A DNA stretch of 64,000 nucleotides from Brachynemurus nebulosus (taxonomy: Eukaryota > Arthropoda > Insecta > Neuroptera > Myrmeleontidae): positions 89,565,076-89,629,075 of the forward strand of contig JAPWDM010000001.1 of the NCBI GenBank assembly GCA_035578155.1, given 5' to 3'. Positions within the stretch are counted from its first letter, which is position 1; the number at the start of each line of letters is the position of its first letter. The notes under the pieces are model-generated. The model had not been told where the DNA came from. It made no database searches and saw only the letters and a program-made list of their open reading frames with translations. This document shows, piece by piece, positions 12,649 to 24,823 of the stretch. A program made the translations under genes and the position numbers.

Positions 12649-12949
12649 TGCATGATCAGTAGCTTCATATCACAGCACAGTCTTATTATTTCAGTTAATA
12701 TTATCTACTCTAATTCATAGTTCTTGAGCACTAATGAATGCACAAAACATCGTACAATTACAAACATTATTTATGCTACACACATGATAAGCATGCGTGA
12801 CGAAAAAACCCGGATTACATTTGTTAGAATTTTCATAAATGAAGTATATAATAATATACAGTACAATCTCAATAATTTGATTTGTATCGGGTATAATATA
12901 CATTACTGATAATAACTCGAAAAGTAATTTCGCTTTAGGAAGAGTCAAA
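12649..12949. other. Non-coding stretch
   Basis: Nothing is recognised here; open frames on both strands overlap each other and match no family I know. Confidence 0.4.
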
Positions 12950-13025
12950 AGGCACGGTCATTAGTGCAGTGAGTAGCATCTTGCGTTACGGTGTAACAAA
13001 GTGGCAAATGTTCGAATCTTATTGA
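12950..13025 (+). repeat. tRNA-like head, probable SINE fragment
   Basis: TTAGTGCAGTGAGTAGC (from 12960) fits a pol III A box (TRGYNNARNNGG), and TGTTCGAATCTT (13009-13020) fits a B box (GGTTCGANTCC). The spacing of about 50 bp is that of a tRNA. The flanking bases do not form an acceptor stem, so this is read as the tRNA-derived head of a SINE, not a tRNA gene. Confidence 0.45.
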
Positions 13026-13291
13026 TATTTCTAAAATTATGTTTAATTGACTAATTCAATTTGAATAGTTAAACTGAATATTCACGAGATTTACTCAGCA
13101 GTAAAGAGTTAGTACTGGAGAAATAATCGAATTATAAAGTCTCAAATATTTTGTCGAAGCATGTCACTTCTGTTAAACATTAAAATACAAAGTAAAACTC
13201 TCACATCAGTGAATAATAAACAGGATACCTAATTGTGTAAGAAAATACTATTAAAAAAATATCGTTACATATATTAAAACATTTATATAAA

Positions 13292-13880
13292 ACTAGCATC
13301 CCGAATTGGCTTCGCTCAGGTGACTCTCGTGTTTTCATTTTGCTTTGTATATTTTATAGCTCTGACTATGTTTGTATATTTTATGTCAGATGTCCTGAAA
13401 TTTGTGACCAAACGACTCAACGAAATGTAGTCCGTAATAATTTTTTATTCCATTCCCGCTCACTCCAAAAATGTCCGCCGGTTCTCGAGACAAATTGTCA
13501 AATCTCGCTTAGTTCAATTTATCAATTTTAATCACGTTCCTGGTTTTTAGTCCGAGTCCCGAATTATAGTTATCTTCAATCCACCTTCCGTTTGCTTCTA
13601 ATTCCGTAAAAAATTCTTCATTTCCGTTCGTTTCCAAAAGTCAACCCTTTCTTCAAGTATCCAAATGGCACCCTTCGGATCCGGATTTGACCTATTATTT
13701 TCCTGCCCGAACGACATTTCTACCTTAATCATATTCATATTTCAGTAGTACTTTGATTTTGAGCCGTTCGTGCGGAACCGGGGTCTTGGCGAACAACTTT
13801 ATTCACACTCTCATCTTTTCTCAGAATCCCAATAGTGTCTGAGAGAATATTTGTCAAGAACCATGCAGCTTTTTAATTTT
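13292..13880 (+). other. Dispersed-repeat leader motif and unclassified C/T-rich stretch
   Basis: ACTAGCATCCCGAATTGGCTTCGCTCAGG resembles the leader that precedes the tandem repeat at 6555. The following 550 bp are more C/T-rich than the surroundings and contain no recognised coding sequence. Confidence 0.4.
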
Positions 13881-13952
13881 AGTCTTATCTGATGACAATT
13901 TTAGTTTTATTCTTATATTATTTTAGTTATATTCTTATATACTTTTATTGTC

Positions 13953-14034
<82 letters not shown>

Positions 14035-14118
14035 GACAATAAAAGTATATAAGGGTATAACTAAAATTATAACTAAAATAATATAAGAATAAAACTAAAA
14101 TTGTCATCAGATAAGACT
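13881..14118. mobile_element. (TA)n-centred palindrome, ~80-bp arms
   Basis: AGTCTTATCTGATGACAATT at 13881 and its inverse ending CAGATAAGACT at 14118 bound arms of roughly 80 bp, identical except for an extra ~10 bp in the right arm. Both arms end in GTCATAAATATA and meet at a (TA)n tract (13957-14030). Confidence 0.88.
13957..14030. repeat. (TA)n microsatellite
   Basis: About 74 bp of TA at the centre of the palindrome 13881-14118. Confidence 0.97.
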
Positions 14119-14149
14119 AGAAGCGCAACTTTTTTCCAAGGATTGGGGT

Positions 14150-14558
14150 CTCGGACGGAACGCAACAACACCGTATGCAAGGAGCCTTACAGTACTGATA
14201 CCATGCTGGCTTTCCGTTCACATTATAATGCCGCTCTCGGTTGGCTCCTTGTTCGGTCTTCGTTCGATACAAACATCTTTTCATAACAACTGAATGCAAG
14301 TGGAGCGGAGTGGAATCATAAAAGTGTTTACACTATAGGTACAAGTCATAACAAGTCTGATATCGATCCGATAAAATATTACCTGAGTGGTATTGATATT
14401 GGAGCGATATTGGAGCGGGAGCGTACCGCGATTAATATCGGAGCGGTATTGGAATGATGATGTGAATACACTCATTGTTTCTTGTGTAAGAATATTTTAT
14501 CGAATCGGGAGCGTAGCGGTATCGTACCGAGAGCGGAGCGATACTGTGGATCGGGCTT
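14150..14558 (+). mobile_element. Non-autonomous element family X, copy 1
   Basis: Colinear with 48030-48426 in the same orientation: shared phrases include CTGATACCATGCTGG, TTCACATTATAATG, CTCATTGTTTCTTGTGTAAG and GTGGATCGGGCTT at the right end. Repeated GGAGCGGTAT-type phrases give it an unusual GGAGCG-rich look. The left terminus is not preserved where it abuts the neighbouring palindrome. It has no coding capacity. Confidence 0.78.
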
Positions 14559-15547
14559 AAAATGTTAATAAAATCTGTCAAAAACGCAGTCTATAATAAT
14601 GCGATGTCATATACGCAAGCATAAACAAACAATCAGTAATGGACTAAAAAATAAATATTCATAGGCATTTTTTTGCATTTTCTTGTTTAGAATATGCTAT
14701 TGTTTAGAATTAGAAGCTCAAATCTTGCTCCCCGAAAATATGGTCAGGTTTTGTTTAAGTATTTTTTTTTTTTGAATAAATTGCTAAAATAAAACAAATT
14801 GCTTCGAAAAAATTTCTTCCTGTATTTTAATGTAAAACAAACAAAAATTACTCCTGGACATTTTTCTCTAAATTCAATGATTTTCGGGAAAATTTTTTGT
14901 CTCGAATTTCTTTGTTCAGGGTTCAAGAGCCATGTCTCTAGTCTTTACGGGCACTCAATGGGAAGTTGATAGTATAGGTAGACCTGTCTCCCCATTTTTT
15001 TTTACGGTTTTTAATATCGTTATTGCATTGCAAATAAATGATTGTGAGAACATTTTTGGTTTTGAAATTAATTGTCGTTTAGTTTTGTATTATTAGGGCT
15101 TCACACTTTTTCATACTACGCATTATTTAAGTTTCAAAATTGTTTTGTTTTCAAACAAATATTTCTGAATAAGTAATATGTATAATTCGTACACACTGCG
15201 TATAGTTGGTTTGAAGTAATTTTTATAGGTAGTGTATATGTTTTGAATATTGAAAAGGTTACCATATACAAAAAGTATTACATGTAAGTATAAATACACA
15301 TTGGTTTACATTGCTATGTATCTTGTCGACAGGGTGTGTTAATATTATATATTTTAAGGATCTTAATTATACCATTTGTAGATATATTTAAGAGCTACAC
15401 ATGGGTGTTAAATATTATTAAATTTATACATTCAATGTGTATAACAATAAACATACATGTGTAGGTTAAGGTGGAGTGAATAAAAAATTTATTTTTTATT
15501 GTTATAAAATAGTGGATAATAAAACATAGACACGATAATAGTTAAGG
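14559..15547. other. AT-rich non-coding stretch
   Basis: I see no gene, element end or tandem repeat here. Confidence 0.5.
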
Positions 15548-15549
15548 TA

Positions 15550-16155
15550 CCATCACAGTATAATTTGCCGAAAAATAGACAAATTTTCGCGATTTTTTTT
15601 CAGGTGGATAGGATGGGGGAATGGGAATGAATTTTTTTACGATTAATACCACTATTTAACAATACAAAATTTTTTTTTTATTTATTTTTTATAATTATTA
15701 TAATTTTTTGAATAAGTGTCTTTAAAAAAGGCCGAAATTCAGTACCCACGGTTGCGGCCGCAGTTCTTATCTTAACAAAAAAATCAAATGGAATCTGTAA
15801 GTAAGCCGCTATGCGCCTATGAGAGCTTTTTTTTTGAAATCTTCCTATTTTTGAGCACGGAAAATTAAAAGATTTTGTACTTTTTATTCAAACCGCCGCC
15901 ATTTTTTCAAATTTCAAGTTTTTTTTTTTCAGATAAAAACTGCGACCGCAATCGTGGGCACCGCATGGCGGCCTTTTTAAGACACTTTTTTCAAAAAATT
16001 ATAATAATTATAAAAAATAAATAAAAATAAACAAAATATTTTTGTATTGTTAAGTAGTGGTATGTATTAATCGTAAAAAAAATTCATCCCCATTCCCCCA
16101 TCCTATCCATCCGAAAAAAAATTGTGAAAATTGACTATTTTTCACACTGTGATGG
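15550..16155. mobile_element. Fold-back element with ~230-bp arms and TA target duplication
   Basis: The element starts CCATCACAGTATAATTTGCC and ends ACACTGTGATGG. The arms contain inverse copies of GGATAGGATGGGGGAATGGG, ATTAATACCACTATTTAACA, AATTATTATAATTTTTTGAA and AAAAGGCCG. TA lies at both outer edges (15548-15549 and 16156-16157), fitting a TA target duplication. The 130-150 bp loop has no coding sequence. Confidence 0.87.
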
Positions 16156-16157
16156 TA

Positions 16158-16521
16158 CCGTAAACACGGATTACTTGAGCCCTGTGGTGTAACTTGAGCC
16201 CAAAATGGAAAAAGTATTATTTTCTGTTTTGTGCTTATATTAGTCAGTAGTAGAAGTAAGCTACATGTTTTTAGCTAATAGGTAACAGTAGTAGGTTTAC
16301 GGTGTTTAAGTTTAGGTAATTCTGAAAATTGACACTAGATGTCAGGCAAGTGTTGTTTACCTCTGTTTGAAGTTGCTGTTTTTGTTATGTTGCTAACTTT
16401 CAACTGACACATAGACACATTCATATGCCAGCTATTTCCTTAGTTTCTTAATTTAAGGTTTTGATAAACCAGTTAACATAACCTTCAGATTAGGGTAACT
16501 TGAGCCCATTATAACTTTGCT
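16158..16521 (+). mobile_element. Family Y (CCGTAAACA terminus), partial copy
   Basis: The sequence starts CCGTAAACACGGATTACTTG and is colinear with the left part of the complete copy at 21515-22508 up to CCATTATAACTTTG. After that the two diverge, so the right half is missing. The left edge shares its TA (16156-16157) with the adjoining fold-back element. Confidence 0.8.
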
Positions 16522-17360
16522 TTACTAAAAAATGTTGTCTAGGTGGTCAATATACTTTTAAGTTACTTTACAGATTAAATAAAAGTAAGTACCTACGTAA
16601 GTACCTATTTTAATTTTTACTGAATGAATAACTTGGAACACCTGATACATACAATATATAAAAGGATAATGCATACGTATGTATATACGCAAATAATAAA
16701 CACAAAATTATATCATAAATGACCTTTTTTAATTTTTTCAAAATTCTCCTGCTATCAAAAGGGACCAATTTTATGATAGCTATAAAGACCCCGCTCAGAT
16801 GACGTTTGATTAGTGTAGTTTCTGACACATTTTTAACATTATATTTCGTTTTTAGGTCATGTTACCATGGATATACAGTATTTTCATTAAATTAATTACG
16901 GATCATTATCATATTACCGTAGACAAAGTCAGCTTGGCATTCTCTATTTGGTGATTTTAATTAATTTGACAAATATCAAAATATTTTGTATCTATAGTAA
17001 TACGATTTAAAAACGAAATGTGATTGGTCAGAGGAAATAAAGATCACGTTGATCTTTTTTAGGTTGTATATTTTAGTATATCTCCGCTTCCAGTAACATG
17101 ACTGATCAGACCATTATAAATCAATAAATACCCCTGTCGCAGCATCTGCATAACATAGCGAATTTCCAAATATTGGACACTGGCGGATCTCATCTAAGAC
17201 CTGTTCCCATTTAAAATAATTCAGCTTTCTAAGAGTGAAAAGATTTTTAAAATTAGTAAAAAAATTTTCAAAATCGGCTCGGTAACTTATTTTTAGTATT
17301 TTTGGGACCCAAGACTCCGAGCGGACTTTCTACAGTATAGTGCTATCCACCTAACATAAC
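16522..17360. other. Non-coding stretch
   Basis: No gene is recognised. The part from 17210 to 17340 (TTTTCAAAATCGGCTCGGTAAC, then GGGACCC) is a diverged relative of the segment at 17380-17405 and of 10890-11060. Confidence 0.45.
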
Positions 17361-17618
<258 letters not shown>

Positions 17619-17633
17619 TTAATTTTCTTCCAA

Positions 17634-17655
17634 ACTGTTTCCATACTTTTGACTA

Positions 17656-17731
<76 letters not shown>

Positions 17732-17767
17732 CCAATATATAGGGTTAGTCAAAAGTATGGAAACAGT
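17634..17767. repeat. (TA)n-centred palindrome, ~30-bp arms
   Basis: ACTGTTTCCATACTTTTGAC (17634 onward) continuing to TAACCCTATATA is mirrored by TATAGGGTTAGTC continuing to TATGGAAACAGT at 17767. A 69-bp (TA)n tract (17660-17728) lies between. The right copy continues for several hundred bases (CAGCGGGAAAGCATTTTTGGG and onward) with no counterpart on the left. Confidence 0.87.
17660..17728. repeat. (TA)n microsatellite
   Basis: About 69 bp of TA between two inverted element ends. Confidence 0.97.
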
Positions 17768-19937
17768 CAAAAATCTCAGCGGGAAAGCATTTTTGGGATA
17801 CATGGTGATGACAAAAGTTTCAGCATTTTTTACAGTGCATTCGATGGTGAGCCTGACTTTAGCCTTAAGGTGAAGATTCCAAAGATATCAAAGTTAAGTG
17901 CGTTTTTTAATCCCCGCAAGCCCCTCTTTCAATCACGGAAATGGAAAGAGCAGAAAATTCTGCATCCGAATGTGACCCTAATTTGGTTTCAAGGTCAATG
18001 GTCACGGGCAAATGCTGATTTTTACTGTAGTTTTTAATTAAGATTTGTACTGTAAATTTTTAATTTTAACGGGCAGAGTAGGTGCTGACAGGATGTAAAC
18101 GTGACAAAATATAAAATTTTTCAAAGTTACCCTATTAAAGATAAAATTAGATAAATAAACCATCAGTCATACAGCATATCTAGTGTTCGAAATCTTGCGG
18201 TGCTGACAGGACCGTACTTATATTTTCAAAACTTAAAACGTTAAAAAATCGGGCTAAATACATTTTTTTTTTAAAAATTCTATCGGTATATTCTCTATTT
18301 ACCATCAGCTGTTAATAAAAATTAGTTTCAAGTTACAAAAAAGCGTTATTTTAAAAAAGTACAAAAATTTTAATTTTTTTTAAATTAAAATTGTTGAAAA
18401 TTTGACTGACTGACTGTAACTTAAAACTTGTTAATAAAAAAATAAGCTGTCATTTAAAAAAATATTTTTTGGAAAACATAATAATGTGTTGTCTCTCTCA
18501 CATTTGACTGGGAGAAAAAGGACAATTGATACACATAAATCATTCACTGGTTACATCAAAACATACCTTAACACAATACATAAAATTAAAATCGGACCAA
18601 GCAAGTTGTGACAATAAATGTATACACGCATATCTAAAATATATTCAAAACATATCAATATAAGAGGATATTGTCCGTATATAGGCATCCATAATTACCT
18701 GTTGTATATATTTAAAATCGCATCAAAATGTTTTATCTAAAATAAATAAACAATTTTTAATACCTTAAAAAAATAAAGACAATACTGTCAGCCCCGCAAC
18801 CTCTTCGATCACTAAGCATATCTTTCCAAACACAATGGTTCACCCAAAAATAAAGCTACATAAATGTTTTATTTAAACTTACACAAATACACACAAAACA
18901 AACAAACAAAACTGCAGATGACGTAGCCACGATAGACGAGGTATTACTGTACATGTGTACTGTTAACTTAAACGTTAAGTGCAAACATCTTAAATAATAT
19001 TATATTATAAATATAATTTATATTGAATAGTAATGTTTCAAACATCTGTCAAACATGTTATATTTTATTAAATAATTTCCTCATTCCCTTCAGTAAATAC
19101 ATTCAGCATACAAACATACATGAATTCGAACATACTGTTGTCAAACAATTCGTCATTATACGCAATTTTCATGAAACTTGGTATATGTGTAGTACAAGCG
19201 AAAATAACAGACCCGTATTTTTTTTTATCTGTCACCGTCACCATTTAAGGGGTGAAATCACCCCTCAAAATTAGGATAAAATTTTAATTTTGCTTGATAA
19301 CTTGGAAACGACGGCAGATAGAGAAAAACTTTGAATTGACAAAACACTTTATTTTTAGGGAGTTTTGTATTGATGTGTATAAATCCAGGGTCGGACCTAC
19401 TGGAGGGGCTGTTCAGGTAAAATTGAAGGTAAATTTTGATAGAGGGTAGATATCTTTCAGTATATTAAAATTTGAATAGCATATGCGAAAACTACATGGA
19501 AAATATTAGTTACCTGTTTTTGCTCAAAGTTGTAATCTAAGTCTAAAATCTCAAAACTGGACAGCTAATTCGAGGTGCCATTAGTAATTTTTGCTGACAA
19601 TCAGTAAAATAAAAATATTTCTATAAGGTTTTCAGCAAGCGAATTGTCTTGTAATTAATAACTGGCTAAAATATATCAAATTATACTTGTTGGTGTCTGA
19701 CTAAAACTTTAAATTTTATACAAGTAATATTAAAATTTGATTTTGTGAACATTTGCAAATGCGCGCATTCCCTACGATCGTGTGCTCAACTTCGCTCTCG
19801 TGGGCAATCGACAACTTCCCACACTTATTGCATAATATACTATAATGAAACGTTTTTATTAGATAACATTCTGAACCTTATACGTCTGTTGACAAATAAT
19901 TGCCTATCCCCTGTATCGTGCGGGTACATCATCTAAC
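17768..19937. other. Non-coding stretch, beginning with the body of an unidentified element
   Basis: The first 250 bp continue from the inverted end at 17729 and look like one transposon body. The rest is AT-rich with many A and T runs. Near 19225-19270 an insect-repeat phrase (GTCACCATTTAAGGGGTGAA, then ATCACCCCT) is present. No gene is seen. Confidence 0.45.
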
Positions 19938-20135
19938 CGTCCAGAACGCGTTGTGGTTTTTTAAATGACAACATCGCGTTGTGGTCAAATCTTATAAAAG
20001 CCACGACGCAAATTTCGCGCTGTGGTCTTTTTGAGTTAACCACAACGCGTTGTGGCTGTTTTACAAGTGCCACAACACGAATTTCGCGTTGTGGATGATT
20101 TTAAGTGACCACAATGCGTTGTAGTCGTTTTTTCG
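19938..20135. repeat. Array of palindromic CACAACGCGTTGTGG motifs
   Basis: Over about 200 bp the motif CGCGTTGTGG or its inverse CCACAACGCG/CCACRACGCRAA occurs about eight times, including a full CCACAACGCGTTGTGG near 20040. The units form an irregular repeat of about 65-70 bp: a forward motif, then GTGACCACAAYGCGTTG, then GCCACAACACGAATTTCGCG. The CpG content is conspicuous in this AT-rich window. Confidence 0.75.
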
Positions 20136-20981
20136 CTCAATGAGCGATTTCGATCTTTGAGCGTAACATAACTACATAGTACAATGTTTATGGTAGTTCA
20201 ATATTTCAGATGTCTGTAATAGTCCAAGTTCCGATAGCACAAAATCATACCTAATAAAACACCTCAAATTAAAAGAGCTCATTCGATAATAACTAATGCC
20301 GACAATAGGAAATACCCGACAGACCAAAGAATTTTTGTAAAATTATATTTTTAAAAAATTTTTGAAATTGTCGAAAAAACTAAATTTACCTTACATTATA
20401 TATATTTTACTTGGAATCGAATTTTCTGGCATATTTTGTTAATTAATGTTTGGCAGACCTCTTTTAATTAGTGAAAATTTTAGGGAATCTTACCTCACAT
20501 AACACCCAAATATTTTTTTTTTTTAAAGAATCTATTAAAATTGGTCGAGCTGGCAAATTTTGTTAACTAATGCCTAAAAAAAGAAAAAGAACACTCCGGA
20601 ATTAATGATACTCCTAACAAATATATAATATATATTATGTATATAATTTCTCGGAGCGGACAACAAAGTTATGTATGTATGTATGTTCGTTGGCACGGTT
20701 TTTTTTTCAGCATGCATGATATGAAAACTGCTGCTTCGTAGCTTTAAAACATTAAAGTGGTATAGTAAAAAACGGTTTTTATGAGACACGCCAATATTTA
20801 TGATAGAGGAGGTCTTAAGCTTCATTTTAAAATAAGAAAATAGGAGGTGTTTTATCGCGATTTCAAAGGAAGTGTTTTTGTTTATAAAAAAAGTCAAGGC
20901 TACACTTTAAAATTTAATTTAACAAACTTAGCTATATTTTTTTAAAGCCGGGTCAATTGTAATTGATATAAGAGGTCCCAA

Positions 20982-20987
<6 letters not shown>

Positions 20988-21024
<37 letters not shown>
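20988..21024. repeat. Poly(A) tract
   Basis: An uninterrupted run of more than 30 A lies within the stretch present only in the left arm of the large fold-back. It could mark the tail of a short retroposed sequence. Confidence 0.8.
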
Positions 21025-21025
<1 letters not shown>

Positions 21026-21514
21026 ACTTTTAAAGATAACATTGCTTCAAACAGCTATCAATTTCAGGCGTGAAGGCTGAATATTTGAAATGAAATCTGA
21101 CATGGTTAAAAATGTTTTTTATTAGACAGACAAAGGGTATAGCAAGATAAGCATTAGGAAATGGCCCCCATAGCCGATGTGTGTAATAATATATGTAGTT
21201 GACCTTTGACCCTTAACCTTGATTTGTCCTTGAGATATTAACACCTGACCTAAGTAGATAAGATGCACAGCTCTTATAATTAGAAAATATTGCTGTTATT
21301 ACCTACTATATAACATTCGATAAGTCAATTATTATTCAAAAAGCGCATCTTCTATTATGATGAGCTTTAGTTTAGTATAAGTAGATAGGCTAAACAACGT
21401 ACTGCATTTTTTTGAACGGTGTAAGTGTACTAGATATTTACCAAAAAATTAAAAATTCTTTTTTTACAAAGTTATTTTTAAGCACTCCTTTCTGTGGTTA
21501 ATACATACCATATA

Positions 21515-22508
21515 CCGTAAACATGGATTACTTGATCCCTAAGGTGTAACTTGAGCCCAATATGGAAAAAAGTATTATTTTTTGTTTTGTGCTTAGTGTA
21601 GCCAGTAGTAAAAGTAAGTTACAGGTTTATCTGATAGGTAACAGCACTAGGTTCACTGTGTTTATGTTTAGGTAGTTCTGAAAATTGACACTAGGTGTCA
21701 GGTGAGTGTTGTTTACCTCTATTTGAAGTTTCTGTTTTTGTTATGTTGCTAACTTTCAACTGTAAAAAATATTTCGATATCTCACAAATTAAGGTAAGTG
21801 TATAATTTTCATATTTGCTTTGTTGCTAAAGCAAATTCAGACATATTCATATGACAGCTATTTCCTTAGTTTCTTAATTTAAGGTTTTGATAAACCAGTT
21901 AACATAACCTTCAGATTAGGGTAACTTGAGCCCATTATAACTTTGATACAAAATGATACATGGATCCAATTAAAAAGGCATGGAAGTGGTTCAAGAACAA
22001 AGACGTATTGTAGTATAAATGGGAAAATATAATTAAAAAAATACCTCCACCTACACTAATCAAAAAAGGATTATTCTCTTTAGGTAGACTAAAAGGCACA
22101 CTTTGACTCATAAAAATAATTTGGTATCCATAACAATTTTTGCTTGAAAATTTTTATTCAGTTTTGGTACCTATTTATATTTTTTTAATAAATACATGTT
22201 TGTACAATGTGTTTTAGTTAGTAACCAACATCCTGCATGGTCTAAAACTGTTTCCAAATGGAAATCACTTGGAAATTTAGGTTTGGGTTCAAGTAACCCG
22301 ATCTTGAGGTTAACTTGAACCAAAATCTAAAAGCTTATAAAATCTGTGAACCATCAGGAAAAAATCCATATTATATAATATACTAAACGTAGTCACATGC
22401 AGATTAATATACTGCATTCTTTATTCCAAATAAATATAACAGCTACGTTAAATTTTAAAAATTATCAGATGATTTGCAAATCTGGGCTCAATTAATCCGT
22501 GTTTACGG
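21515..22508. mobile_element. Family Y (CCGTAAACA terminus), complete copy
   Basis: The 994-bp element has ends CCGTAAACATGGATTACTTG and CAATTAATCCGTGTTTACGG and is flanked by TA (21513-21514 and 22509-22510). It is colinear with the partial copy at 16158-16521. Sequence phrases such as GGTGTAACTTGAGCCC recall pogo/Tigger-type termini, but no transposase motif is recognisable inside, so the superfamily is inferred from ends and target only. Confidence 0.82.
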
Positions 22509-23295
22509 TACTCAATAAATTATTTATTACTCCAAAAGGGCCCCTTCGATTTTGATAAAATTGGGTGTGCTGTAGGTACACAAGGTAAGCAATATCTATA
22601 TTTTTTTGAAAGGTGTAAGTATACTAGAACCATACTAAAAAATAAAATATATTTTTATGCAATTATTTTGAGCTTTCAAAATTTAGGGAAAAATGTAAAA
22701 AAAATATATATAATATAGTCCCAAGTCTAGGTGTTATAGTTTTTGAGAAAATTAAGTTTGAAAAATTACAACACTTACACACATTTTGGTTAATATCTCA
22801 AGGATAAATCAAAGTTAAGGGTCAGTGACCCTATATTTGGTAATCACTTTGGGTACCAATGTTACTACATGTATTATTACAGACATCGGCTATCGGGGCG
22901 ATTTCCCTATGCTTATCTTGCTATACCATTTTAGTACGTACAGAATACCAAAAACTTGGAATTAAAACAAAAAAATCGAGGGTGTTATGTGAAGGAACTT
23001 TGCCTAAAATTTTCACTAATTAAAATAGGTCTGTCAGACATTAATTAACAAAATATGTCAGACAGATCGGTTTCTCAGTAAAATATATATAATTTGCTAC
23101 AAGATATGTGAATTTCAAGGAGCTGTTATGTGAGGTAAGTTTGAAGTTTTTTCGGCCATTTAAAAAATATAATTTAACAAAAATTCAAAGGACTGTCGGG
23201 CATTTTCTATTGTCGGCATTAGTTACTATCGATTTAGCTTTTTAATTTGAGGTGTTTTATCAGGTATGATTTTATGCTATCGGACCTTGGACTAT

Positions 23296-24226
23296 AATAT
23301 TTATTTGGCTAAAAATGCACCACTTATTACAAGCATAAAGGATTTTTATCTGAGTTGTAAGAAATTTGGTGAAACATTGAAAGTGCAAAAATCTTGAATG
23401 AGTTCCTCAGCCAAACACATCTGATGTCTGAAACATGATTTTTTCGGCATTTTTCGTGAAAAAATTATTTTTCTGCCAAGATTTTGTCAAATTCAAAGGT
23501 CTTTGCGAAGTTTTTTTTTACATCTTGGAAAGAGGAGAAAAATTACATAAAAATGGTTTTTAAACCATTATTCTATGTAACCAGCTTTCCGAGAAAATAC
23601 AATTTTTGTAGAGTGATATTCTCTATGTTATGCAGGATACTACGAAGGGGCGATGCTCAAATTTCTTGCCTAAAAGCAATTCGAATCGAAGAACTGTCAA
23701 CCGCAAAACGCTTCAGCATCACTATCGCGTTTTTTTAGTTGATTGTACACATATAATTTATATATTATTCGTGCATAATTACGGTATTTTATATGTCAGC
23801 CCCTTATCGCGTACACTCGTCAACCATAAAAATCGTTCTGTTTTAAATGAAAATCAACCAAAACTATTTTACTTGATTGTACATTTATAAGTTTTTATGA
23901 AAGAGACATATGAATTAGTAAGTACTCTAGAGCGGTCATAAGGATATTTTTTCGAAGTATTTCACCCATCTAATTCGAACGCACCTTTTGCTGATAATAG
24001 CAGACATACTAAGGCTACATTGTATATTTTTTCTGTGATTGTGCCTTTGCGAGAACTATGGAAAAAAAAAGAAATTTTAATTTTTTTAGGTGGTAAAAAT
24101 TGTTAGAAAATTCTGTAAAAATTACAGAATATAGGATAACATACTATCTAATAAAGAGTTTTGGTTTTATTAGTCTGGATTTAATAGTTTTGGAATAAAA
24201 ATATTTTAAAAATACCTGTTCTAGCG
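23296..24226. other. Non-coding stretch
   Basis: I recognise no gene. Frames at 23484-23738 and 23630-23890 overlap in different phases and match no family I know. Confidence 0.45.
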
Positions 24227-24823
24227 TATACAGGGTGTTAGTGAATAAGTGCGAAAGATTTTAACAGGTGATTGCTGAGGTTCTTTTATGTAAAAGAGTT
24301 CATATAAACCGAGGTCCGAAAACGCTTAGTTTCCAAGATAGAGAGAAGATGGGCTATTAGATAGCCCATACCGGCTTTGTGGTAAGAACAGTAACTGGAA
24401 ATTATTTTTATCTTGAAAACGGCTACATAAGCGACAAAATACTAAGAGATCATTTTTGTCAACAACTTATGGGACATTTGAAAAAACATTTTCAAATTGG
24501 AAAAAATCATTGGCGTGGCTTTTTTTCTTCAAAAATATGTCATCACATGGCTGTACGGACGCCACAGGTTTGAGTGAAAATATTCTATCTACTTCAGAAT
24601 ATAGATATTTATCCTGTCATAGCGTGTCTCAAATTTTGTGTCAATATCTCAAAACGGTTTTGAAATATTCAAGAAAATATTGAAAAAGACGAAAAACCGA
24701 ACACCCTGTATCTTGTAAACTAAGCGTTTTCGGACCTGGGTTTATATGAACTTTTTTACATAAAATAACCTCAACAATCACCTGTTAAAATCTTTCGCAC
24801 TTATTCACTAACACCCTGTATAT
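24227..24823. mobile_element. Fold-back MITE with ~120-bp TIRs (CAGGGTGTTAG terminus)
   Basis: The left end CAGGGTGTTAGTGAATAAGTGCG continues through GATTTTAACAGGTGATTG to AAACGCTTAGTTT. The inverse of all of this occupies about 24715-24821, ending CACTAACACCCTG. TATA lies outside both ends, consistent with a TA or TATA target. The 64- and 75-codon frames inside are non-coding in appearance. Confidence 0.87.

Larger units (their letters stand above)
20219..23295. mobile_element. Large (~3 kb) nested fold-back element
   Basis: The left arm begins ATAGTCCAAGTTCCGATAGC and the right arm ends with the inverse GCTATCGGACCTTGGACTAT. Further inverse pairs include ATACCTAATAAAACACCTCA, GCCGACAATAGGAAATACCC, CATAACACCC and, after an insertion of about 500 bp in the left arm, TAGCAAGATAAGCAT, CATAGCCGATGTGTG and GACCCTTAACCTTGAT (21130-21230 against 22800-22915). 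The loop carries the complete family Y element 21515-22508. No coding sequence is recognised. Confidence 0.82.

Noticed and set aside
24379..24683. Two overlapping frames in a fold-back MITE
   Set aside because: They lie within the loop and arms of a non-autonomous element and overlap in different phases.
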